A stretch of 64,000 nt of DNA from Pseudomonadales bacterium (GTDB lineage Bacteria; Pseudomonadota; Gammaproteobacteria; Pseudomonadales; DC-out160). Positions 1 to 8,428 of this stretch are shown here, piece after piece. The stretch is from assembly GCA_019090455.1 (NCBI GenBank), contig JAHRWA010000075.1, forward strand, positions 1 through 64,000. Direction: 5' to 3'. The position numbers and the translations under genes were made by a program. Under the pieces are notes generated by a model, which saw nothing but the letters and a program-made list of their open reading frames with translations, was not told the DNA's origin and did no database searches. Each line of letters opens with the position of its first letter. Position 1 is the first letter of the stretch.

Positions 1-182
1 CAGCTCGCAGTTTCTCCTAAAGAGCCTACTGTTGGTGCGTCCGGCTTCCTTTAGACCAGTCCTCACGGACTGGCCCTTGCCATTCGCTAGTGGTTATCGT
101 TTACTTACAACATGGTGTTCAACGGTGATCTTCCCACGGAGGACTTTCACCTCATTAGTTAATACCCGTGCCGGGCGTACAC
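1..182 (-). mobile_element. Group II intron, 5' portion (domain I region), continues beyond window start
   Basis: Read on the minus strand, this stretch carries hallmark primary sequence of bacterial group II introns. It begins GTGTACGCCCGGCACGGG near 182, is followed by the GAGGTGAAAGTCCTC hairpin (about 153-139), then CTAGCGAATGGCAAGGG (about 96-80), a GTCCGTGAGGAC hairpin and AAGGAAGCCGGACGCA. These elements occur in this order in the ribozyme domain I of retrotransposing introns. The reverse transcriptase/maturase gene would lie to the left, outside the window. The exact 5' splice site (about 182) is inferred from the GTG start rule and could be off by a few bases. The plus-strand open frame over this stretch is an artefact. 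Confidence 0.82.
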
Positions 183-633
183 AAATTTGTCAAAGCGAAG
201 CTCCTGCGTCGCGCGCATTACAAAGACGTAAGGTCCGCTCCTGGGACATTCCAGTCATCCGGTAACAATTGAAAATGAGTTTACTTCCACAAACCCCGAT
301 GTCCGCAAAGAGAACAAAGCTGCCGTTACGCTAACTGAGGCTCGACTGCTGACAGCAATTGGGAGTTTCTTGCCTTTGAAATTCTGCAAGTTCAATTTAA
401 ATTATAATATATTGACTGTCAGGTTTGTGGCGAGTCAGACGCAGTTTGAGACTTTGCTAATATCTCTTTGGAGCAGTGGTCGGCTAGAACGCGTTTAGCA
501 TGGTTTTCATCAAATGTCAGATTTAGGTCGAAGCCAATATTATTCCTATGGTTTTTGGCATTCCTACCGTTAATGGGTATTAACAGTAGGAACATGTACG
601 CAATTATCGAAACACTAGCACCACACCCTAAGT
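183..633. other. Non-coding stretch upstream of the intron and downstream of mcrC
   Basis: About 450 bp between the group II intron 5' end and the mcrC stop. Short open frames exist (for example 468-653 plus) but have no good ribosome binding site and no recognisable protein family. The DNA next to the intron would be its 5' exon side; I could not recognise an exon gene. Otherwise I see nothing supportable here. Confidence 0.5.
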
Positions 634-1671
634 TTAAAACAATAACCCCATAAGCTCCCGCTCAACACCGTCCCAATCCTGAGCCAAATCTAGCGTTTCA
701 ATTCTAATTGTTTTCGCTCCGATTTCGTAACACGCACTCACCGTCTGATCGATCACGGGGTAAAGCAACATGCCCTGCGCCCTCGCATCATTGCCGCCAT
801 TCACCTCTAAATTATCTAAGTACGCATTTATTTGATAAAGGTTTGCGGAGTGAATACGGCTTTTACCATGAAAAGTGGACAAGGTTTTTTGATAATACTT
901 GGCATCGATAATAAGCGTTCGTTGTTCACTGCGTAGCGATACATCAGTGAGCATTGAGGGCAGTAGCGCTAGCTCCGGATCATTCTCACTACTGGCATTC
1001 CAGTGTATGCGCTCACTTGACACTTGATACTCAAACTGCATTTTTTTATAGAAGTTAAAGATAAATTTCTCATAAACCCGAGCCATCGGTCCATCATCGC
1101 GGTAGAAATCTCTAAACTTATACTTGCCTTCACTCTCATCCAATAGGCACTCGCCATAAATGAGTTCACATATATTCAGCAGAAACCGGTAAACCCTATT
1201 ATTTCGATGTAACTGCATTCGTTTAAACACTTGACGATTAAGGCGTATCGTTTCTATATCATGAAACTTCTGCAGCAGTATGCCCACTTGATGACGCAAC
1301 TCCTTATCAAGATCCTTCGCATGAAATAATCGTTGTAAGCTGGCTTTTATTATTTGGTTACTTAAAAAATCATTCGACAACTCATCAAATCGACACAATG
1401 CCCGCCCCTGCCGAGTCAGGAAACGACGTTCCGAATAAACAAAATCTATCTGGCCTCTTAAGTTAGCAACAATCTCTTCTGTTTCGATATACTCGCGACC
1501 TAAGCCCTGTTTCAATAAATGATTAACCCCACTTAGCAATACTTTTGTTAGTAGCTCAAGCGGCCTATCATTATCCGCCGAATCAATTTCAATTGTTTCG
1601 GCCTGCTCTAACACATCCCACGCATAGCAAAGCATGTGATAAATATTTTTAACGGGAATCGTAGTCGCCAT
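634..1671 (-). CDS. mcrC: McrC-family nuclease subunit of a McrBC modification-dependent restriction system
   Basis: A 345-residue protein, close to the 348 residues of Escherichia coli McrC. McrC docks on the McrB GTPase ring and supplies the PD-(D/E)xK nuclease that cuts DNA containing modified cytosines. The catalytic motif is visible as TD at residue 243, followed by the IIDAKYY segment with D256 and K258, almost the same positions as the E. coli active site. The N-terminal 230 residues form the mixed alpha/beta region with the basic RRFLTRQGR and RMQLHRNNR patches. The start lies only 4 bp after the mcrB stop, so the two genes are cotranscribed as in the classical operon. The reading frame is complete and nothing looks broken. 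Confidence 0.93.
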   Translation of the reverse strand: MATTIPVKNIYHMLCYAWDVLEQAETIEIDSADNDRPLELLTKVLLSGVNHLLKQGLGREYIETEEIVANLRGQIDFVYSERRFLTRQGRALCRFDELSNDFLSNQIIKASLQRLFHAKDLDKELRHQVGILLQKFHDIETIRLNRQVFKRMQLHRNNRVYRFLLNICELIYGECLLDESEGKYKFRDFYRDDGPMARVYEKFIFNFYKKMQFEYQVSSERIHWNASSENDPELALLPSMLTDVSLRSEQRTLIIDAKYYQKTLSTFHGKSRIHSANLYQINAYLDNLEVNGGNDARAQGMLLYPVIDQTVSACYEIGAKTIRIETLDLAQDWDGVERELMGLLF

Positions 1672-1675
1672 AATC

Positions 1676-3901
1676 CTAAGCCAACAGGTCCGACACCAAT
1701 TGCTCTACCACCTTCGGATCGTCAAACCAATATTCTTGTAAAAGTGGTTCAATTTCATAGCGTACGACCTGTTCAAACCAAGCATCGTCGTAGGTGTCAT
1801 TCGCCGGTTTTGAACAGAAAAAACTGTGGCCAATACAAAAGCCAGGCCCTAAGCTCGCGGTATCAGCGGATATTCTTTCATTCAACGAGCACATTTTAGC
1901 GATGAGTTTACTCACCATCCCATCATCCGCACCACCGTCTTTAAGGTGACGAGCAAAAGCTTCTGACTTATATTCAGGCTCTAAGGTGATAAAAGCAAAA
2001 CGACGCCGCAAGGCATAATCGACCATAGACAAGGACCGATCAGCCGTATTCATTAAACCGATGAGGTGCAAATTTTCAGGGACACTAAACTTGTTATCGA
2101 GCCCCTCACTATAAGTCAATGGTACCGACCACTCCTCACCGCGTTTGTCTGCTTCTATCAACATCATTAACTCACCGAATATCTTGCTGAGATTACCCCG
2201 GTTGATTTCATCGATAATAAAAACATAAGAACGACTCGGGTCAGCAGCCGCTTTCTGGCAAAATTTCAAAAATATCCCATCTTTCAATTCAAACCCCGAA
2301 GCTCCTGGACGATAGCCCTGCACAAAATCCTCATAGGAATAGGACTGGTGAAACTGTATCATTTCGACTCGAGAAGAATCCCGACATCCCATCAGTGCCG
2401 TCGCAAACTTTTTCGAGACAAAGGTCTTGCCCACACCCGGAGCACCCTGTAATACAATATTCTTCTTCGTCGACAACAAACTTAATGTTTGATTAATCTT
2501 TTCCTCTGAAACAAAAACCTCTTTCATTATCTCGCCAACGGTGAGCACTTCCGGTGGTTGCGAATCGGCTTCTATAACTTCTTTTGGCTTACTCTCACTT
2601 ACCCTATTTGATGACGCGCTCCCCCCTTTATCACCTACCAATTCTTTGTACTCTTCTAAAAGTACAGCGAGGTCCATTTCAATAACATCTTCAACCAGCG
2701 GCTCGTTTAAATCATAAACTTCGACAATATATGAATCCTTATATCGAATAGGATCTTTACCATATGTCTCTTGATAGTAATCTTGAACAGAAATCAAATC
2801 GTCACCACCCCAGTCAATCCCCGGCGCATTTTTCGAACTAACTCCTTTCACTAAAATAAGCAGCTTATCCGCTTTAAAATTGAAATAGGCAGGATAGATT
2901 CCTTTCGTCGGCGATTGCCCTTCAGCGAGAAAGCCTATCCAAGTGACATGAGCCTGATTACCGGAGCCAAAACTGACCCTCATAGTCAAACCACTGTGAC
3001 TCGCTGGATAATCCGCTGTTCTTAGGTTATCGGTCTTAGATTGCTCAATAAACCGTTGCAGCACGGGGTATATACTGTCGTTTACCGTCTCGCCTTTTTT
3101 TGCTGTATTGAGCCACAGGGCTCTGATAGGAGGTACATACCAATCCAAGTCCTCTGTACCATACTCTGCAACCAGCTCCTCACGTATTCTTACCAGCTCG
3201 GCATCAATGGCGATTGCCGTGTAATTCTTAAAATACTTTTTGGGATTTCCTGTAAAAACTGAAATAACGGTAAGTCGCTCATTCGCACTGAATATTCGTT
3301 CTGAATCGTCAGGAAATAACAAATAAAGCAACATATGTCGAAACTGTCGTTTTTCATTTTCCTCGACGTGCTCTAGCCAGCTAGCGAAGGCGTGTGGAGC
3401 GGCTAACGTCTCTTTTTTCTCTTGCAGGGAAAGATCACACCAGGCCAAAAAGAACTTAATACAGTAAACAAGCTCTCTCCAACGCATATTATTAAAGGCC
3501 ATGCCTCCACCGCCAACTCCGTGTAGGGTTTCCTCTCTGTAAAAAAGATTATCATCGGGCACTTCAATATCAGCCCATGATAAAATGTCACTCACATTTT
3601 TGCGTTTATTGGCCGGTTTGAGGTTACTGGGACACAACAGCATCACCCACATCATCTCACCACAAAGCTGCTTCGCTGCTGCTGGTACGGGCGCTAACTG
3701 TCTTTCCAGTTTTTCTAAAAAGTTATCTTTACCGTAATCCAACTTATCTACAAAATACTCTCGAAGATAGTCCGCGTTTTCTCGCGTCCAAATTGATGTT
3801 TCGGAAAAGATAGACCCTTGAGTCAACAAGCATTCCTGTTTCCAATGATCTGCAGCTGAGAGCAGTTGTGATAGATCTCGAGTTCCAATAAAACGACTCA
3901 T
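1676..3901 (-). CDS. mcrB: McrB-family AAA+ GTPase of the McrBC restriction system
   Basis: A 741-residue protein whose C-terminal third is the McrB AAA+ GTPase: Walker A GAPGVGKT at residues 486-493, Walker B IIDEINRGN at about 562-570, and the McrB signature MNTADRSL at about 617-624. It hydrolyses GTP to translocate DNA and activates McrC. The N-terminal roughly 460 residues are much longer than the 160-residue 5-methylcytosine-binding domain of E. coli McrB and I do not recognise them; they should hold the target-recognition module. I start at 3901 rather than the upstream alternative at 3943 because AGGAG lies 8 bases before that ATG and the upstream 14 residues are not domain-like. McrC follows after 4 bp. 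Confidence 0.92.
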   Translation of the reverse strand: MSRFIGTRDLSQLLSAADHWKQECLLTQGSIFSETSIWTRENADYLREYFVDKLDYGKDNFLEKLERQLAPVPAAAKQLCGEMMWVMLLCPSNLKPANKRKNVSDILSWADIEVPDDNLFYREETLHGVGGGGMAFNNMRWRELVYCIKFFLAWCDLSLQEKKETLAAPHAFASWLEHVEENEKRQFRHMLLYLLFPDDSERIFSANERLTVISVFTGNPKKYFKNYTAIAIDAELVRIREELVAEYGTEDLDWYVPPIRALWLNTAKKGETVNDSIYPVLQRFIEQSKTDNLRTADYPASHSGLTMRVSFGSGNQAHVTWIGFLAEGQSPTKGIYPAYFNFKADKLLILVKGVSSKNAPGIDWGGDDLISVQDYYQETYGKDPIRYKDSYIVEVYDLNEPLVEDVIEMDLAVLLEEYKELVGDKGGSASSNRVSESKPKEVIEADSQPPEVLTVGEIMKEVFVSEEKINQTLSLLSTKKNIVLQGAPGVGKTFVSKKFATALMGCRDSSRVEMIQFHQSYSYEDFVQGYRPGASGFELKDGIFLKFCQKAAADPSRSYVFIIDEINRGNLSKIFGELMMLIEADKRGEEWSVPLTYSEGLDNKFSVPENLHLIGLMNTADRSLSMVDYALRRRFAFITLEPEYKSEAFARHLKDGGADDGMVSKLIAKMCSLNERISADTASLGPGFCIGHSFFCSKPANDTYDDAWFEQVVRYEIEPLLQEYWFDDPKVVEQLVSDLLA

Positions 3902-4021
3902 TTTAATTCTCCTGCGATAAAAACAAAAATAGTTACGGCTCAAACAGTCAGGAATAACAGCGAGGGTTTCCTACTGTTCCATCTCCTCTGGTCCACCCTG
4001 GAAACCGAACCACCAACACAC

Positions 4022-6142
4022 CTACCCCCGCCGCAACTCCCCATCCACTCTCTGCAACACTTTCCGTCGAATTGCCGAATTTACGTAACGTTTAAACCGC
4101 TCCTCCGCTTTGACCGATTTACGTTTAAAACCCAGCCCCTCCAACATCATTTTATAAAGTGCATCCCGTTCGATGGATTTACCTTTTCTTAATACCTTCG
4201 CCAACACACTATCCAGGGCGTCGTTTTCATAATCGGCGAACTGGTTTTCGCGGAGGCGGTATTCCCTACCCTCTTTGATTAACAATTGCCATTGGCAGGC
4301 GGTTTTAATGGCTTTTTTAAATTGTTCTTCTTGTTCTGGATTTAGATGCTGGGGATTAATTTCCAAGGCGCTCATTTCCAAGGCATCGACCAACTGGCTG
4401 ATTAGCTCACTCTGCGATATCCAAGCCGTGCTTTTTTTAAAGCTGTTGCGTATCAGTAACGTCCATTGTTGAGGGCTTTTGTCGTGAATAGCGGGGCTTA
4501 CTTTAGACTGTGTTTCGGGCAGTGCTTGTGGTTTATTTTTTTCCTCAAGCACTGCCAGGGGCTTTTTTGTCGTGTTTGGCTCTTGTTTTAGTTCTGGTTT
4601 TGGCTTTTTGGGTTTCGATTTCTTTTTCGTTTGGCTGAGTCGTTTCGTGGCTTTGCTTAACGCAGCGGTGGCTTCACGTTGTTGCTGGATGCGGGCCAGT
4701 AGTTCGCTGGCGGGTTCGTCGTTGGGGTCTTGGGGAACCAGTTCACCGCGAAAGGCTTTGGCTAGAATGCTTTGGGTGAGGTGGTTTATTTGCTTTTGGG
4801 CGGTAGCGACTTTGGCTTCGATTTGGTCGGCGAAAGTGAATAGCTGTTCTACTCGGCGGACTATTTCTTTTTGTTCTTCTTTTGGCGGTATTGGCACAAG
4901 CATTTTCCCAAAATCAGTAATAGACAAATGGGGCATCGCCATTCCAGCCAAAACCTCCTGTATTCGAGATTGGGTTCTTTTACATTGCACACACCACAAC
5001 AAATAGTTTCGCTCCATAGGAGAATACTTTAGCCAAACTACAGCTACGCTCTGACTAATACAATATTCACTAATTCCAACAGGTGCCAAACTTGCTCGAC
5101 CAGTAGTTGCTCCATCTTTTACAATTAAAATATCACCGTTAGAAGGCTTATCTTTAGGCCTTAAACTTTGATACGCCTCATCTGTCGTCCGGTGCGCACC
5201 CTTCAAAGATATTTCACTATGCCTAACATTCTTAGCCGTAATAATTAGAGGGCCCTTATCAACATGTGGCATTGGTTTTGTGAAGCCATAAGTTATCCAC
5301 ATTGATATTTCTTCCCACGACAAACATCCCCAAGAAGAAGGTATTCCATCTAAAGTTTTATTGCACTTAGGAAGTTTATATTTGCTTTCTAAATTTTTCG
5401 GTGGCTGCTTACCTTTTTCTTGATACTTGTTTAATTCTGTTTCTACCCAAAGCTTAATCCGACTATCCTTAATTTCCTCAATGATTGCATGTGCACTACA
5501 ATCATTCTCCCCCCGCCAAGCCTCAGTCAACTTCCCACTAACAGCCGCAGCAAGAACAGATTGGCGGAAGCGTTTTAGGATGTTGGGGATGGCGTCGACG
5601 CGGGCTTTTAGGGTGTCGACCTGCGCGATCAGTTGATCGAGTTTTTGGGCTATGCGGGTTTGTTCTGGTAGGGGGGCTAGCGGAAACCCATAAGCTTCTA
5701 ACTTAGCAGTTTCGATACTATTTACTGTAGTACCAGCTTTAGAACAATCATCCAAAATTCTTTGAGAATAAGCTCGTAGCATATAGGCAATATAGTGTGG
5801 AACTATGTTGCCTATAGGTTCTATTACCTTTAAATCCTGATTTACAGTAGTCGGAAGTTCAGCAATCGCCACCGGAAACGAGTGCTGTAAAATCCCACTC
5901 CTGACAACAAACAAAATACTTCCTTTTGGAAAAAGCTTAAGTCCATCATCCACTGCAGCATCGCTGATTTTATCCTTGGTATTTTTTAATATAACTGATT
6001 TCATATCCTTAGGTGAGGCCCAGCAAACGGAGCCGTCATTCCAAAAAGAGGGATTTGCTTTAGACGGAGTCTTTCCACCTTGAAGTTTAGTAATATTACT
6101 CAGACTAAACACAGCCCAACCTTGAGGTAATCTTTCGCTCAT
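4022..6142 (-). CDS. hsdS: Type I restriction-modification specificity subunit HsdS with long C-terminal extension
   Basis: HsdS sets the DNA target of the HsdR2M2S complex through two target recognition domains. The first spans about residues 1-150, followed by the central conserved repeat beginning LPEQTRIAQKLDQLIAQVD (about 160-215). The second spans about 235-410, followed by the distal repeat starting PPKEEQKEIVRRVEQLF (about 415-480). The family is usually 400-470 residues long; this one is 706. The extra roughly 230 residues comprise a Lys/Pro/Gln-rich linker (about 490-565) and a predicted helical, basic domain ending VLQRVDGELRRG. The two recognition domains are AT-richer than their surroundings, as expected for exchangeable cassettes. 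The start overlaps the hsdM stop by 4 bp (ATGA). Confidence 0.92.
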   Translation of the reverse strand: MSERLPQGWAVFSLSNITKLQGGKTPSKANPSFWNDGSVCWASPKDMKSVILKNTKDKISDAAVDDGLKLFPKGSILFVVRSGILQHSFPVAIAELPTTVNQDLKVIEPIGNIVPHYIAYMLRAYSQRILDDCSKAGTTVNSIETAKLEAYGFPLAPLPEQTRIAQKLDQLIAQVDTLKARVDAIPNILKRFRQSVLAAAVSGKLTEAWRGENDCSAHAIIEEIKDSRIKLWVETELNKYQEKGKQPPKNLESKYKLPKCNKTLDGIPSSWGCLSWEEISMWITYGFTKPMPHVDKGPLIITAKNVRHSEISLKGAHRTTDEAYQSLRPKDKPSNGDILIVKDGATTGRASLAPVGISEYCISQSVAVVWLKYSPMERNYLLWCVQCKRTQSRIQEVLAGMAMPHLSITDFGKMLVPIPPKEEQKEIVRRVEQLFTFADQIEAKVATAQKQINHLTQSILAKAFRGELVPQDPNDEPASELLARIQQQREATAALSKATKRLSQTKKKSKPKKPKPELKQEPNTTKKPLAVLEEKNKPQALPETQSKVSPAIHDKSPQQWTLLIRNSFKKSTAWISQSELISQLVDALEMSALEINPQHLNPEQEEQFKKAIKTACQWQLLIKEGREYRLRENQFADYENDALDSVLAKVLRKGKSIERDALYKMMLEGLGFKRKSVKAEERFKRYVNSAIRRKVLQRVDGELRRG

Positions 6143-7674
6143 ACCGACACCTCTCCCTCAACACTACTCAACCCCAAAGCCTCACCCAACAAATCCCGTT
6201 GCTGCTTCGCCTCATCCTCACACCCCAGCGAGATCATCAAATCATTCAACTCCCGCAACGCTTCCGTCAACTCCCCCATCGCCTCACCCGCCAATACACC
6301 CGGCTCAGGCAAGTCAGCAGCATCCGTCACATCATCATCTTTCAGCCAACTAATATCCAAGCTATCGCCACGCTCTCGAATCCACTCCCGATCAAAACAA
6401 CGAAAACGTCCTTCTTCACCTTCATCTTTGCGCTTGCTAGACCCACCGACTTTTTTCCCATAAACCTTTTCAAAAGGCTCAAGGTGTTTGGCACTAAAGG
6501 GGTTACGTTTACCAAAGCTCTCCATATTAGTTCGCAGGTCATAGACCCAGGTTTTTTGGGTACAGTTTTCTTCCTGCAACGGATCTTTCACAGTACCTTT
6601 GGTAAAGAATAAAACATTGGTCTTCACCCCTTGGGCGTAAAAAATACCCGTGGGTAAACGCAGGATGGTATGCAGGTTACATTTATTCATCAAGTCGTTG
6701 CGAATATCCGTGCCCTTGCCTGCTTCAAACAAAACGTTATCCGGCAGCACCACAGCTCCTCGTCCACCGGGTTTTAAGTGACGGTAGATATGCTGAAGAA
6801 AGGATAATTGTTTGTTGCTGGTCTCAAAGGTTAAGTCATCACGAGTGGGACCACCGCCGCCTTTGGAGGTACCGAAAGGCGGGTTGGATAACATGACATC
6901 GCTCTTCGGTAATTGCGCACCCTCAGCGCCCAAGGTATTGCCGAGGTGTATGACGCCTTCATCATCGCCTTCCATCCCGTGCAATAAGCAATTCATCAAC
7001 GCCAGCCGACGGGTATTGGGGACTAGCTCCATACCGATAAAGGCCTTATTAATTTGAAATGCTTTTTGCTTTTGATTCAGCTCATAGAGATCATCGGTGG
7101 CGGCTTTGATGTAGGTATCGGCGGCAATTAAAAACCCGGCTGTACCCGCTGCGGGATCTTGTATAGTTTCACCGGCTTGGGGTTGGATGAGACGCACCAT
7201 GGAGTCGATCAAGGCGCGAGGGGTAAAGTATTGACCGGCACCGGACTTGGTTTCGTTGGCGTTCTTCTCCAACAGCCCTTCGTATAAATCACCTAAGCCG
7301 TCTTCGCGGGCGCTAAACCAATCGATTTTATCGATGGAGGTCACTAATACGGCTAGGTGTCGCGGCTCTTTCAAACTGGTATTGGCATTGGCATAAATGG
7401 CGGCGAGTAAGGGGTCATCACTCTTACCTAAGTCCAACAACATTTGCCGGTAGTGATCCATTTGCGTGGTGCCACTGAGGCTAGTGATGTCTTGCCAACG
7501 GCAGCCTTCGGGCAGGATGTGAGCCGCTTGAGGTCTTATCGCCGCCACTTCTTCTTCCATTTTGATAAACAGCAATAGCACCAGTTCGGTGACGTATTCG
7601 GAGTAGTTGATGCCGTCGTCACGAAGGACGTCACAAAGGTTCCAGAGTTTTTGTACGATGTCGTTGTTGGTCAT
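6139..7674 (-). CDS. hsdM: Type I restriction-modification N6-adenine methyltransferase subunit HsdM
   Basis: A 511-residue DNA methylase subunit that protects the host sites and forms the M2S core of the type I complex. Visible are the N-terminal helical HsdM_N region, motif I DPAAGTAGF (residues 173-181) for S-adenosylmethionine binding, and catalytic motif IV NPPFG (264-268), diagnostic of N6-adenine methylation. The length is typical. It overlaps hsdS by 4 bp and lies downstream of hsdR with the Imm11-like pseudogene in between, so the operon order is hsdR-(imm11)-hsdM-hsdS-mcrB-mcrC, all on the minus strand. Confidence 0.95.
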   Translation of the reverse strand: MTNNDIVQKLWNLCDVLRDDGINYSEYVTELVLLLFIKMEEEVAAIRPQAAHILPEGCRWQDITSLSGTTQMDHYRQMLLDLGKSDDPLLAAIYANANTSLKEPRHLAVLVTSIDKIDWFSAREDGLGDLYEGLLEKNANETKSGAGQYFTPRALIDSMVRLIQPQAGETIQDPAAGTAGFLIAADTYIKAATDDLYELNQKQKAFQINKAFIGMELVPNTRRLALMNCLLHGMEGDDEGVIHLGNTLGAEGAQLPKSDVMLSNPPFGTSKGGGGPTRDDLTFETSNKQLSFLQHIYRHLKPGGRGAVVLPDNVLFEAGKGTDIRNDLMNKCNLHTILRLPTGIFYAQGVKTNVLFFTKGTVKDPLQEENCTQKTWVYDLRTNMESFGKRNPFSAKHLEPFEKVYGKKVGGSSKRKDEGEEGRFRCFDREWIRERGDSLDISWLKDDDVTDAADLPEPGVLAGEAMGELTEALRELNDLMISLGCEDEAKQQRDLLGEALGLSSVEGEVSV

Positions 7675-7756
7675 TGTTTTCTCGGTAAATAAAGGAGGGA
7701 TTTGGTCTCAGCTGCTTGTCAATTTTGTGCGGTCTTTAGGATAGGAAGGAGACTCG

Positions 7757-8344
7757 TTAATGCGAGACGCCATAGGGCTCACCTATGGGATTACTGATGT
7801 CCTCACCAAATGAAATTCCTGTCAGCCCATGGCTTTCCACTTTGCTCTTAAACTCCTCATTACAAAAGATACCCAAATAAGTATCTAGCTTGGTGCGAAA
7901 CACAGGGAAAACGCTGACCTTCTCCGTGTGAAATTGGAAACTCTCCAAGTTATCGTGGGCATCAAAGCACACTAGCTCGTCATTAATACCATCAACCTCT
8001 TCCGCCGTCTTTAACGGGTTGAAGACATATCCGGTCCCTTCCTTGTAGGTTACCGGCAAAAATTCGCCACAGTCCGACAATGACTCACGAAAAACCTTAA
8101 CCGCAGCCTCACTGAAAAACAGCCGCCCATTGTTATCAATAATATCCGGTATACTTTTTCCCTTACCCTCGCCACCGTAGTGAAAGTCAATAACTAGAGG
8201 CTGAGTCCATACGGAGCCATAGGGCTTTGGCGATCGATCAATATGAAAAGGGTATTGCCGCCCTAATTTTGCAATCACCTCCTACCCAGGAACAACGAAA
8301 TTACAGTAGTGACGATCATCGCCCAGTATTCTGTAGATACTCAT
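7757..8344 (-). pseudogene. Imm11-like (DUF1629) immunity protein gene interrupted by an amber stop
   Basis: The open part from 8278 reads as a 173-residue protein. Its C-terminal half (FNPLKTAEEVD, FDAHDN, EEFKSKVESHGLTGISFGED) resembles the Imm11/DUF1629 immunity family, which neutralises polymorphic toxins. Upstream in the same frame, an ATG at 8344 preceded by GGGAG encodes MSIYRILGDDRHYCNFVVPG, a plausible family N-terminus, then TAG, then continues EVIAKLG into the open part. A single nonsense codon at position 21 therefore separates the natural start from the rest. Translation could restart at GTG 8278, which overlaps its own TAGGAGGTG. No partner toxin is seen nearby. The family assignment is from memory of the family pattern. 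Confidence 0.6.
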
Positions 8345-8428
8345 TAGGCTCTCCCTGTTTGTCTTAATTCAGCGGCGGTGAGCATAACATAGGAAGGAAA
8401 TGTGGATGTTTGCATTTAACTACAGATG

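Noticed and set aside
32-265. Plus-strand open frame over the start of the window
   Set aside because: It is antisense to the conserved group II intron RNA sequences and has no protein family.
4572-5006. 144-residue plus-strand frame within hsdS
   Set aside because: Antisense to the Lys-rich linker and conserved repeat of hsdS; typical shadow frame.
6199-6612. 137-residue plus-strand frame within hsdM
   Set aside because: Antisense to a clearly coding methylase region; no ribosome site.
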